DNA of 64,000 nucleotides, taken from NCBI GenBank assembly GCA_016169945.1, contig JADLSH010000040.1:186001-250000 (forward strand), given 5' to 3'. The position numbers were made by a program, and so were the translations under genes. How positions within the stretch are numbered: the stretch's first letter is position 1; each line of letters starts with the position of its first letter. Positions 46,101 through 57,304 of this stretch are shown here, one piece after another. The stretch is from Trachythela sp. YZ-2020 (lineage: Eukaryota > Cnidaria > Anthozoa > Malacalcyonacea > Clavulariidae). Below the pieces are notes generated by a model. It was not told where the DNA came from, did not search any database, and was given only the letters and a program-made list of their open reading frames with translations.

Positions 46101-49100
46101 ATGGCGGAAGAATATTCAAATGTTGCTCAGCTTTTTAACGAGTTAGCGAACCGATTGCGCAGTTTTCCTGTATCAAATGCTTCGAATTCAGCGAACCAAA
46201 CGAATAACAGCAACTCGGTTACTCAAACAACGCCAAATGTTCTAAATTCTTCAACAAATTCTGTAATAAATGAAACTGCTGTAGTAAATGCAAACCGAGC
46301 TTCGACTTCGTCGAGGACGCATAATGAACTGCAAACCCTTTTCCCTCATCATTTTACCTCAACTTCTAGTCAGAGAAATAATTCTGGCTCAAGTTCAAGA
46401 AAGCGAAGAAAAAATAATCAACATAATGGCAAGAATAGTAAGAAATCCAATGTGAAATGTCTTACAAGACAAAGACCAGCAGGAGGTGCCTGAACGTGAA
46501 GAAATGCGAGAGTTATTAGTCCATGGCCTTGGCGAAGTTAAAGTAGCCATACCAGAGGATGCAAATGAGAAGGCTATTAGAGACAAATTGATTGAAACAT
46601 TTCCTAAGCTTAAAGACAGTGGTGGGTTTGAACTTATGTATGTTGAGTGTAGAAGAAAATATCTTTCTGTTATTCCTCCAGGGCCTGATGGCCTCTCAAT
46701 GAAGTACCTGGCATCATTCATTGCTCAAGGAAAGATATATGTCCGGCCCATTCAACAAGATCTCCCCATTGAAGAAGAAGTTCAAGCTGTTGAAGTTGAA
46801 AAAGAGCAATGCATGAATTGCTGTCTCATGGTTGACATTCATCTTTTAAGAGAGCATCATCAAATCTGCACTGAAGATGAAATACAACCAACAGGTACTG
46901 TATTATAAGTAAATTAAGGAAGATTATAACTCAGACTCCATGCATCAGTCAAATCAACGAGTGCCCATGCTTCCATCTGCCAACCATGCAAGTTATCTTG
47001 AGGGGGTACTATGAAAAGTTTTGCCAACAAAAAGTGCATGAAATGTTCAATAAATGCCTTGATAAGATGTGTTTTTAGCCCCTGCCCCCTAAGCCCATAT
47101 CCCTTCATTACATCCCTGCTGTCAACATATGATTCTTAAGAACACCGTGATGATAATTTCCAAGAAAACTTAGTTGTACAAATTACTTAGTTGTATAAAA
47201 CATAGTTGTACAAAATTTTCACTCCCCCCGTGGAAATCAGCTACGGTTGACGAGGTTAGCGTGTATAAATAAAGCTATACTACTACTACTACTACTACTA
47301 CTAATCAATACCAGTGGCGGACACTAGGGGGGACCTGAGCCACCCCCACTACCCCCCCCCCCCAAGACTGTAAAAATTTTGTACCAAATAACACAAATCA
47401 CACCCATATAACGTAATTGTCATATTAAATAATGACTATTTGATAAAACTTAAGCTAAAAAAGTAATCAATATACCAAACAATATAATAATATATGTTTC
47501 TGTACTGTACATGTCACATGCAACATACGCATTTTATACATTCTTTTTGACTTTTTTGTTCTGTGTAGGACTCCTTACGGGCAAGTCTATTGATAAAAAG
47601 GCTGATTACGCGGCAAAAAATTCAGAATTGATAGTTCTAACTGTACTTGATTATTTGAGGATCCTAGAAAACGAATCCAATGACAGTGAAATGACACAAT
47701 TCGGGATTTTTTATTCACCCAACGATCAAGTACTTTGTCCAAGTTCATCGATTTCATAATATCGAAATAAAATAACGTTTTCATAATAATAAAATTTCAT
47801 AATAACGAAACAAAAGCGTGCGCAGCGATTAAATTTCACTCACTTAGCGAATAAATTTTTACATTGTCATTGGCGTGTTAAATTAAACCACCTTGCAATT
47901 CCATTCACAAATGTAAATAATCATGTAAATATTTTCTCTGAAATGTTGGTTTTTTATGCTTAGCATGTGATTTATAACAAAATGCACAATTAAAACAGTG
48001 TTTTTGAAAACCTAAAGTTTTTTACAAAATGTGTTCTCAGAATGCTGCAAATGCCATTTCCGGGATCCAAATGCCGTTTCCGGGATCCAAATGCCACCCC
48101 CGGACCCCCCTAGAATTCTCGTGCCTTCAGCATGAGCCCCCCCCCTTATATTTCATAAAGTGTCCGCCACTGATCAATACATACAATGGTCTAAAGTGGT
48201 AGGGGCAATTTTGGTTTAATAGCTAGCTAAGATAGTGAAATTTGTAGCTATTTTGTACTTTAATCCTGTAGTTTAATGGCAAAATAAATTTAAATATTGA
48301 TCCATATTGAAATGGTTTAGAGAAATCAAAAGATGATGAGGATGATATTGTAGATGAAGTAATTGAAAGACCCGCATTTCAGTTGGAAAGAGATAGAAAA
48401 GCTAATGAAGTGGTTGAGAGTCAACATCATCTTTCTACACCTGTTACCACTGTGGTTGAAATTCGGCAGCATAATTCATTGCCAGTTACCACTAGTACCA
48501 GTAAGTATGTGAATGTACGTGATAAAGACTGACTGTACTGACAATACTGATAAATACAGTCAGTAATCAAAGTTAAAAATCGACTTACATACAGTATGTG
48601 TTTTTGGTGGATATTCCATGAGCTATATTGTATTTTGATATATTTCAGGAACATCTAATCAACGTTCTGATGGGGAATATAGAAACTACATAAGTATTAT
48701 CGATGATGAGATAAGTGATAATGATGACCCACAACTGCAAGTGGCAATCGAAGAGAGTTTGACCAAAACAGATACCAAAGAGGAGAGCCAAAGTGTACAA
48801 GAATTGGTGACTGTCTTTCAGTTAACCAACATTTCCAGTTCTGAATCAACTAGTTTAAATGCAAACGTAACTGTCAGCAGAAAGTCAGTGTTTTCCTCGA
48901 CCCAGAGAGCGATAGGAAGAAAGAGATTTACATTCTTCAAGCGGGTTGTTGTTGCGTTTGCTGGAGAAGAAGCAGTCGATGACGGAGGTCCGACTCGGGA
49001 ATTCTTCCGGTTGTTGATGCGTGAAATAAGTGAATCCTCTATATTTCATGGATCTTGGTTTTCGCATGATCTTGGTCTCCTTGCAAGCAGCCGTTATGAA

Positions 49101-49892
49101 TTAGCAGGGAAGCTTGTTGCTTGGAGCATCCTGCATGGAGGAAGTGGCCCACGTTGTTTATCATCAGTTGGTTATGATCTGCAACAATCTGTTCAGGTTA
49201 CTCTTGCAAATGGTGTCAATGCTGTTAATGACGTGGAAATGAAAAGCATGTTGCAAGAATTCATGAATTGCTCATCCGAGGATACCTTCACTTCATTGGT
49301 CAACCAGCATGGTGAAAAAATTGCAGAATTCGGTTATCCAAAAATTTATTGTTGCAATTTATCAAATAAAAGTGAAATGATTGAGTCATTGTTGAAACAA
49401 CATTTCGTTTATGGAGTCCATGCAGAGGTGTCACAATTCTTCAATGGATTAAATTCCATTGGTCAGCTTGGTGATATGATTTTACAAAACAAGCCGTTGT
49501 TTGATTTGATCTTGGGTAACCAACATCCATCTTTAACGAAATCATCATTCATGACATTGTACAAGCTGAACCGCTCCGAAGAAGGGTCCAACCAAAGAAG
49601 CAAGGAGGATAGTACTATCTATTGCTTTGAAATTTTCCTGCAAGACTTGGAAGAGGCTGATGTTGCCGGATTATCACTTGAAGATCTTCTCGTATTTATC
49701 ACTGGGGCTGATTGTCTCCCGCCATTAGGATTCAGTAAGAATATCACGGTTGATTTTTACAACTTTGAGGAAAACAGCCGTCGCCGTCCCTATGCATCAA
49801 CATGTGGACTGTATTCTTTCCTGCCAAGAGGATTTGAAGATCCTGTAGAATTCTCAAAATTCCTGAGGGAAGCACTCCTGGAGTGCCATTGA
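46101..49892 (+). pseudogene. G2E3-like HECT ubiquitin ligase, nearly complete
   Basis: Exons 46101-46885, about 48319-48501 and 48650-49892 are bounded by caacag/gtactg, tggtttag, cca/gtaagt and atttcag. The N-terminus is Ser/Asn-rich and basic. A conserved block follows (REEMRELLVHGLG, then PPGPDGLSMKYLASF and IYVRPIQ), then a C2HC-like segment. Exon 3 begins with a ubiquitin-interacting motif (DPQLQVAIEESL) and then a HECT domain from VVVAFAGEEAVDDGGPTREFF to the catalytic cysteine in YASTCGLYSFLP. An extra base near 46458 shifts the frame in exon 1. The stop after LECH comes five residues earlier than in the left-arm copy. Intact relatives pass ubiquitin to substrates; substrates are unknown. 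Confidence 0.75.
47312..48172. mobile_element. 861-bp hAT-type non-autonomous element
   Basis: The ends cagtggcggacact and agtgtccgccactg are perfect inverses. The 8-base target duplication atcaatac is exact on both sides (47304-47311 and 48173-48180). It sits in the large intron of the HECT gene. The interior has an 82-residue open frame at 47511-47759 without recognised similarity, and a repeated gggatccaaatgcc motif near 48060. It is non-autonomous. Confidence 0.92.
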
Positions 49893-50907
49893 TTTGGGAA
49901 GCTTTAATTGCTACCTCTTTAACAATAGGTAGCCTATTTCATTTGGTACATTACCAATATTACAGTATGAACTGTTATTTAAACTGTTATAAACATTTTA
50001 AAGCATGCTGTTTTTAATATTCTGTTGAGAATGATGCTTTCATTCATTCCATTTAAAGTTCAGAGTTGAACCCTTTGTTTACTAGACTATGAAATTCTTG
50101 GAAATTTTTGAACTGCTTTTAATATAACACTAACTATAATGTTATATAAACAAATACGAAGTTTAAGTTGCGTCAAAGCGCGTTGTCATGGTTGCAGACC
50201 TCATGGGACTTTAAAGTCCCGTCAGTAAACAAAGGGTTAAGCTTTGTTGTGACAAGATTGTCTGTTCAAGTTGCTGCTCTTGAAATTGTTTACATGTATA
50301 TGCAGTTGAAGAAATGTATTTACGTTAGGGGTTCGTGAGCATGTTTTGACGTTTTTTTCTAGGATTCTTTTGGCTGTCAGCAAATCACGAAAAATGTCTT
50401 GAGGTATTCTTACATTAGAATCCAAAGCATGTAATGCTTCGAATGTAAGCTCTACTTCCTCAAGAATATCATTCACTTCTAAACTGTTATTTTGCAAAGA
50501 AGAATGGATATGTTCAAGCTTGATTACAGTTAATCTCTTTCATTCATCCGCAGTTACAGTCTCTGAATTTAGCGCCATTTTGAATTTACAGTCTCAGTCC
50601 TCGGGAGCCGGGGATAAATCCCCGGTGGTAGGTATTCCTCTGAATAAAAAAGTTACCATTTTGAAAAATCGACGTTGCAATTTCAAATCCTAAACTACGA
50701 CATTAATTGTTTTCAAAAATAAAGTTAACAATTTGATAAATAAACCATACATTGAGAGCATCATTTTAAAAATGCCTCCATTTTCAAAAATAATGCCTGC
50801 ATTTTCAAAAATAATTCCTCCATTTTCAAAAATGCCTCCATTTTAAAAAAATGCCTCCATTTAAAAAAATAAGCACTCTGAATTTTGGCGGTAACGGCAC
50901 CTCATAG
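49660..50907 (-). repeat. right inverted arm with internal deletion
   Basis: The inverse of the left arm. Read on the minus strand it starts with the terminal repeat, runs through the integrase N-terminal codons (about 50577-50335) and breaks after the phrase tcacgaacccctaa. It resumes with gtaaatacatttcttcaact, skipping about 1190 bases that hold the integrase core in the left arm. The 3' part of the HECT gene lies at its inner end. Confidence 0.85.
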
Positions 50908-50949
50908 TGTGTGGGGGGGGGGGGTGCTTCACCCCCCAACAACTGGTTT

Positions 50950-51115
50950 GTTTGAGAAGCTATATCATATACTCGAAGTCGTTTATTATAGTGATTTAAA
51001 AACACCTCAAAGTATGTTAAAAACCTCGGCTAGCGCCTTGTTTTTGAACACACTTTTCGGTGTTTCAAATCACTATAATAAACTCCTTCTCGTGTATGAT
51101 ATATTACTTAATAGG
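50950..51115. repeat. palindromic hairpin repeat
   Basis: The arms atatcatatactcgaagtcg and ctcgtgtatgatatatta, with inner pairs tttattatagtgattt and aaatcactataataaa, enclose a loop with cctcggctagcgccttg. Same design as the hairpins at 8884, 10141 and 57305. Confidence 0.8.
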
Positions 51116-52506
51116 CCATTTTTAGTCAATATTGTATGAAAATGCACAAGGCGTATATCAAAATTTAAGTTACACATTACTGAATGCAAAGAAACTTGTT
51201 TTTTTTGCGTCACCCGGTATTTATTATATTATTTTGTCTTATTGTTACTGACTTTAAAATGTCAGCAATCAGAGTGATGATGATTTTGAAATAGATAAAA
51301 TCCATATGTTGCATTTCTCCACAGATATAGTCGATGCAGTTTAATTTGAATATTGATTAATATGTTTTTTTTTACCGCGTTAACAAGTTGAAGTATTATG
51401 CTTTTTGTGTGTGTGTGTGTGTGTGTGGGGCAGCTGAAATTGATTTCACATCTAAGACTGCTGCCAACTCCAAATGACATTTCATACTTCGTCTTCGTAT
51501 TAGTGAACTTTTCCTGAGGGTTGATATTGATTAAAACGAAACTGTACTGTAAATCTACCGATTGTCATGTCCGACTAGTACAGTATAATAGCTTAATTCC
51601 GCGCTTATGATTAGTGAGCGAGTCCTCGAGCTTTGAATGTTTTTCAGTAGTTTAGATAAAAACTATTTTGTTATCCTTTAACTAAGTGATAGAGATAGTG
51701 GCCACATATATATACCTTAGAAATCACGAAGTAATAAATATATAAATCAATCAACTGATCAAGTGCTATAGGCCTTGATTAAACTTCATCCTGTTTAATA
51801 TAAAAATATTTCAATTGTCTTATTGTTACTGACTTTAAAAAGCCAGCAATCAGAATGATTACGATTTTGAAATAGATACGATCGAAATATCACAAATTCC
51901 TATTAGTTTTATTATTTTAATCCATGTCTTGGATTTCTCAAGGGGACCTTTTTCGTCCTACTTTTTTGAAACTGTAGGCTGATACTTATTTGAATTGGGC
52001 CAAATATGACCGTTGCTTTTCGTAGTTGGGTGTGTTTACTTGACCAACATGGCACACTGCCAGCCTAGTTCCAGGCCTTCCCGAGTGAAGGAAAGCAAAC
52101 GGGCAGGAACTATAGCCTGGCATACTGATATATCTGTATGCACACTATGTTGACATATAGATGACGGGGGGGAAGGGGGGTGGAAGGGGGGAGACAATTC
52201 CTGGTTTTACATATACCAAAAACATTGAGACCCAATAGCACTGTTTTGTGACATTTATACAAGATAGTCAGAAACCTTCATATAAGTATCAATGAGAAGA
52301 GCCTGCTTTTTCCATTGTGCTTTTGGTCTATTTATTTAAAAGAAATCTATTCAATACAGAATTGAGTTATTCAAATATTGTCCAATTAATAAATACTGAT
52401 TTGCCATGTTTTTGCAGTGTTTAATAGTTACAGTAAAGATATACAGTTCAATAAATCACGTTTGATACCATTAGTCACACCAATATTCAAAATTATGAAC
52501 TGTTTG
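51116..52506. other. spacer with short direct repeats, no gene seen
   Basis: A segment of about 65 bases starting cttattgttactgactttaaa occurs at 51238 and 51820. A (gt)n microsatellite lies at 51405-51428. A hairpin-like pair agcctagttccaggcc and aggaactatagcctgg lies at 52071-52130. A G-rich tract lies at 52165-52195. No supported gene. Confidence 0.55.
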
Positions 52507-52705
52507 AACTGCCTCGTCCTCAGGCGCGGTTTACATGAAGTATTGCATTGTGTTGATGTGCGCGCAAAGGAAGATGGGATAAACCCCTGCGCTACTCCTT
52601 TGTTGCAATGCAATACTTCATGTAAACCTTTCAATATAGTGACTCGTATTGCAAGCGTAATTAGTCTTTTTATTAGCTAACAGCGCCTGGGGACGAGGCA
52701 GCTGT
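52507..52705. repeat. hairpin MITE (ctgcctcgtcctcaggcgc ends)
   Basis: Outer inverted ends aactgcctcgtcctcaggcg and cgcctggggacgaggcagct, plus inner arms ggtttacatgaagtattgca and tgcaatacttcatgtaaacc, form two nested stems. Non-coding. Confidence 0.85.
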
Positions 52706-52940
52706 TTGAATGTGCGGGAAACATTCACTAAATTATTCATTTATCCCTGCATGTAAACAACAAATCACACTGCTTATCTTTGTGCAGAAAATTTCATGAT
52801 TAAATTGTTATTCAAATACCAAAATAGCCAATATTTAACAAATTGAGTAACACTTATGCACACAGCATGACAGATGCACACAGCATGACAGCAGCAAACA
52901 GTTTAGTCAGCTTAACTTTTTCGTTCCCTCATTTTTTCAG

Positions 52941-54443
52941 TTACTCAGATTCATACAATGAGGATTCTGAAGAGCTCAAGCTATTGTCATCTTCAATATC
53001 AACTTCATCAGAATCATCGTGATCAACCAAGTATTCTTTCCAAATCAGTTGAAGTTGAGATATAGCAAGCTTTTGTTGTGTTAGCACAACAGCACCTTTC
53101 AGATAACTCAAGAAGCCATACTTACCCCTTGGTTGTTCAGTGCACCTGCTCCCACCATCTCCACCATATGGACCGAGCTCTCTGCCCTTGTTGGTGAAGA
53201 ACATAAGACTATCAACCATCCAACCAGACCCGACTTCAACTTTCACAATACGTTCATTGTTGCGCAGGCTAAACTCATAAACATCACTGTCTTCATCGTC
53301 GCCACCATACATGGGCGATTCACCATTACTGTAGAATACTTTCAAGCCACCAATGACAGGACGATTGTCCCATAAACGAATCCAAATCTTCATTCCTTGA
53401 ATGAATAAAGAAGATTCACGAGTGAATGGTTCATGGCCAAATTTGCTTTGTGTTGGTCCAACATGAACTCGATGTGCATGGATTTTGCAACATCTTTCTT
53501 TCGGAAGAGTTCCTTCACGTTCGGTTCCCCATAACTTTACAAGCTCATCATCTTGAGCTTCAATTTCTCCCTTTGCTTGCTTTATCAACGTCAGAGTTTC
53601 ACTGCCACTAGCATCCTCAAGTTTTTTCAGTGATGAAGGCGACAGACAACGACAACGAATGTAACAAATAAGCTTGCTAAGAAGTAAATCTGATTGCTGC
53701 TCCTTTTCACATTGATGAGAAACATATTTAAGCACAATGTCTAAAATAAAGTCCTCTTGTTCTGTGGCTGGTGGTAAAAAATCTCTGCCGTAATCAACAA
53801 CCAGCAACTTACTTTGCAGAATCTCCACAAGCAATTCAACTGGTAGTGTAATAAAATCCTCCAACAGACCTACTCGAGCAAAATTTCTAGCAGCATAATT
53901 TACCAAAAAGTCCTTCAATTTTCCTGCATGAAACTGTTCTGCGAAAACAAGCATTGCTGGACAGTTAGCTTCATTGATCCTTTCCTTCAGATAATTATGA
54001 ACCGATTCTCGAATGAAATCCAATTCGACCAACTGCAGGAAATCACAAGCCACAAGAACCCTGAGCACATTACTGGGATTTAACTGCAACTTCCCAGTGT
54101 AGGCAAAATTAAGTATGCATTTCATTGTTGCCTCATCAAACTGTGTAATATCAATTTTGTCTTCCCAGCTGTAATCGAACATCCCACTGAAATATGAACT
54201 GAACGAACTCAACACCAACCTGTGTGTCTTGATTTCGTTGTCCGCTGCAACAAGGGTGACATCACAAAATTTGCCTTCTTCATAACATTTATACATGCTT
54301 TCTAGCATTTTCTTAGCATGGCTCTCGCCATCATTCGAGTAGGTTTTTATAGACGTACTGGATAGTTCGTCGTTAACTGTTAACATACCTTCCAAGTACG
54401 ACAGTAAGGAGTTTTCAATGCTTAGTTGACGGTTTAGAGCCAT
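52941..54443 (-). CDS. BTB-BACK-jacalin-like lectin protein
   Basis: A single exon of 500 residues, complete from ATG to stop. BTB/POZ is at residues 52-152 (GKFCDVTLVA, HRLVLSSFSSYFSGMF, NFAYTGKL). BACK is at about 155-270. Residues 330-468 match a jacalin-like fold: IWIRLWDN, GLKVFYSNG with MYGG, a glycine-rich GPYGGDGG loop, and a final LQLIW strand. The tail 474-500 is acidic and serine-rich. BTB-BACK proteins of this kind are usually Cullin-3 adaptors, with the C-terminal domain choosing the substrate. Here a lectin-like fold replaces kelch repeats, so a glycan or glycoprotein target is possible but only inferred. It has no introns and no breaks. Neighbours are repeats. Confidence 0.88.
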   Translation of the reverse strand: MALNRQLSIENSLLSYLEGMLTVNDELSSTSIKTYSNDGESHAKKMLESMYKCYEEGKFCDVTLVAADNEIKTHRLVLSSFSSYFSGMFDYSWEDKIDITQFDEATMKCILNFAYTGKLQLNPSNVLRVLVACDFLQLVELDFIRESVHNYLKERINEANCPAMLVFAEQFHAGKLKDFLVNYAARNFARVGLLEDFITLPVELLVEILQSKLLVVDYGRDFLPPATEQEDFILDIVLKYVSHQCEKEQQSDLLLSKLICYIRCRCLSPSSLKKLEDASGSETLTLIKQAKGEIEAQDDELVKLWGTEREGTLPKERCCKIHAHRVHVGPTQSKFGHEPFTRESSLFIQGMKIWIRLWDNRPVIGGLKVFYSNGESPMYGGDDEDSDVYEFSLRNNERIVKVEVGSGWMVDSLMFFTNKGRELGPYGGDGGSRCTEQPRGKYGFLSYLKGAVVLTQQKLAISQLQLIWKEYLVDHDDSDEVDIEDDNSLSSSESSLYESE

Positions 54444-55167
54444 AGTGGTGGTACATATAATTCTGCTGAAGTGTTTTTAACGACAAAACAGGACAAAATA
54501 CACACAAATTGTCAAATTTGCTTATTCTAATATTCTTGAAAGTTTAGTGCTTCCACTCTCAAAAATATGATTTCCTTCAATTGCTCATTTTCTATCTTGA
54601 CAAAATTTCTTTCTAAATATTTTTTTCATTTCCTTCCCTTATTTTCTTCTGGATTTTGAATAAAATTAACGATTTTAGCTGATAAATAACGTGAAGATTC
54701 AAGTTTAAAAACACATTGTATTAATTTATCGTGAATAACGGTGCATTTCTAGACTTAAAAGCATCATGGAAGTAGGGGCTCCCTGGCTGCCTCCAATCAA
54801 AAATTTCGTTGCTGAACATCGGGGGGGGGTTGTACTTTTGACCGGGAGGTCGCCAAGCGAAGATTATACTGGGGTTACAAAGTATTGATTATTGTGTAAG
54901 TAAAATATTAACCCAGCTTTCTAGTATCTGTAATCTATAGCATTGAATAACAAAATATAGTTGCTTCTCGAGTTTTATTCATAGCAGAAACATAAAACTA
55001 ATATAAAAAAGGTGAAAACATATGTGCCATGAATAAGTATTCACAATGGCAACATGTTCATTTTTACTTGTTGTATACATGTTGTAGAGATCGCATTACA
55101 CAAAGCCATGCCACATTGTCATGTGCTTGTAGTTTATACTAGGTATAAATAATACAGTATTATTAAG
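54444..55167. other. upstream region of the BTB gene, no gene seen
   Basis: AT-rich DNA that should include the promoter of the minus-strand BTB gene near 54450-54700. No clear TATA or other element stands out. A G-rich tract at 54822-54832 with ggctgcctccaatcaaaaat looks like a MITE scrap. Confidence 0.4.
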
Positions 55168-55920
55168 TACAGGTGTATGTACCACAGAATACCACGATAC
55201 CACAGAATACCAGTCTTATTTATTGATCTTATACAATTTGGAGGAAACATACTGTGTACTTTATTTTTGTGAATATATATTAGTTTTAGTTTTAATTGAC
55301 ATATAAAAATATTTAATAAAAATTCTTTAAAATAATCAGGATTAACAAAAAATAACATTGTATGTTTTTGATACTTTTTTCCCGCATAATGCCTGTAAAA
55401 TTCTAAAGTTTAAAAATAAGTTTGCAAACCAGTATAATTTATGTTGATCACTACTTTTTCTATGCAACACAACATTATTACTATACAGGAATCACACCGA
55501 GGAATCAATTTTACCATTGAAAATCTGAATTTTTCAAAATTATTGATAAACCTGGTATACTTTGGTTACACCACTGGTATGCTGTAATGATTTTAGTGTT
55601 TACCTTTCACTAAATTAAGTTAGCAATATCAGTACAGTATTACAGTCACACAACATGACACACCAAATCCTGGTACAATTTGATAAACCGTTGCTTATTT
55701 ATCTCCGCACTGGTATTCTATGGTACATTAGAGTTTGTTCCACAGAATGTTCAATTAAAAAAAAAATTGAAGTCTGTGAAATCTAGCCCAAAAACCCCCA
55801 GGAAGAAAAAAATATATCGATAAACTATACTAAAAATATTAAGAAGCCACATTATATATATTTGACAAAAGATATGGAACATGTAAATTTTTGTGGTACT
55901 CTGTGGTACATACACCTGTA
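55168..55920. mobile_element. 753-bp non-autonomous element with 28-bp inverted ends
   Basis: The left end tacaggtgtatgtaccacag pairs with the right end ctgtggtacatacacctgta. The left end repeats its inner part (taccacagaataccacgatac). The ends begin and finish with TA, which suggests a Tc1/mariner-like target. The interior is AT-rich and non-coding. Confidence 0.8.
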
Positions 55921-56255
55921 TCTGATTTTAAAATATATAAAGTTCACATTCCACAAGAGGCATAAACAAAGTATAAACAAACTGAAACTGCCTGTATTAA
56001 GCCGCAGTATTTATGTAAATTGACAGAAATATTATGTAAATTTCGTCTCTTATTATTACAGGCGTAACCCCCGATTTTATAGCATGTGCGTACAGACCAT
56101 GGTACAGACGCACAATCCACTACAGTCTACAACAGCTATAATTCTATATCTAGTTTTGTTTTCTCTCGAACGTACTTTTCGGGATGTAAGATTTCGCACC
56201 AAAATGTCGTGCGAGGAAGCTGAAATAATTTCACGGTGTCGTCATCGTAATAAAT

Positions 56256-56649
56256 AGAGACCTTAATTACGATGTAGGACGGCAACGCGAACGACGACGG
56301 CCAAAAGAAACTGCTTCAAATAAATCAATTAAATAAAACTTGTCGTGTATTATCAATCGTATGAATTCACTTCAGTTTGTGGAAGTTGAGATAAGCGCTC
56401 TTTGGTTTAGAAAATTTCTACTTCAGTACTGAGCCACTCAATTTGCTGAGTACCACTTCTCGCGTCTTGAAATGCAGACGTTGAACACAAGACGTAAAAA
56501 TCTGTAGTTTACCGTTGTAAACAGAGCGAGGATGACGTCTAAAACTCCCGTGGGATTTTAATTATTCATTTCTATTCTAAAATACTATAAATTTCATTGT
56601 ACGTATAGCCGTCGTCGTCACGTTGCCGTCTTGAAATCGTAAGGTCTCT
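56256..56649. mobile_element. MITE nested in the foldback left arm
   Basis: The ends agagaccttaattacgat and atcgtaaggtctct are imperfect inverted repeats. Second pairs aggacggcaac and gttgccgtct follow. The flanking 3-base duplication aat lies at 56253-56255 and 56650-56652. The uninterrupted site (taataaatttcgcg in inverse) is present in the right arm at about 57849-57862. Confidence 0.88.
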
Positions 56650-57304
56650 AATTTCGCGTAAACAACGCAAACAAAGCCATGCATGCACACATTGTCTCCC
56701 ACATACACCCCCACGCTCCGGCAGGAAGCATAAGCGGTCATTTCTTTCGATACTTGTAAACTGCCTGATGATTCTTTTACAGATGAAACAGCCTGTTGCA
56801 GACAAGTTTTGAGGTAAGCGAAAATCTATAATATGCTCTAACTATATGTTGTCGAGCACTCTTTGCGTTTCGTAGACCTAAACCTACACGTATATATATA
56901 TATATATATATACGTGTAGGTTCAGGTCTACGAAACGCAAAGTGCTCGACAACATATAGTTAGAGCAAATTATAGATTTTCGCTTACCCCAAAACTTGTC
57001 TGCAACAGGCTGTTTCATCTGTAAAAGAATCTTTTACAGATGAAACAGCCTGTTGCAGACAAGATTCTTTTACAGATGAAACAGCCTGTTGCAGACAAGT
57101 TTTGAGGTAAGCGAAAATCTATATATATATTTCTAAAATTCATTAATTATTCATAAGCAAAATACAAAGGAAACTCATGACCCGTAGCGGATCTATATAT
57201 TTGATATAGACTTGCTCAAATTTTCTCCTTCAATTTTTACAGCGTAGATAACATCAATCTTCAAAATTCCAACGCCAGTGAGCGTACAAAACGAGTCATT
57301 TTAG

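Larger units (their letters stand above)
42228..50907. mobile_element. integrase-HECT element with long inverted arms
   Basis: The outer ends match in inverted orientation from atgaggtgccgttaccgcc (left, about 42228) and its complement (right, about 50907). 42228-42870 is the inverse of about 50328-50907, and 44056-44737 is the inverse of about 49660-50325. Between the two left arm parts lies the integrase core, which the right arm lacks. The single-copy middle holds the HECT gene. The element was probably formed by an inverted duplication of a transposon with convergent integrase and HECT genes. Both genes carry breaks. A hAT MITE is nested at 47312-48172. Confidence 0.7.

Noticed and set aside
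56572..56805. Cysteine-rich 77-residue minus-strand frame, finger-like
   Set aside because: It spans the border between a MITE and a foldback arm; its first half is the inverse of the 57.7-kb arm.
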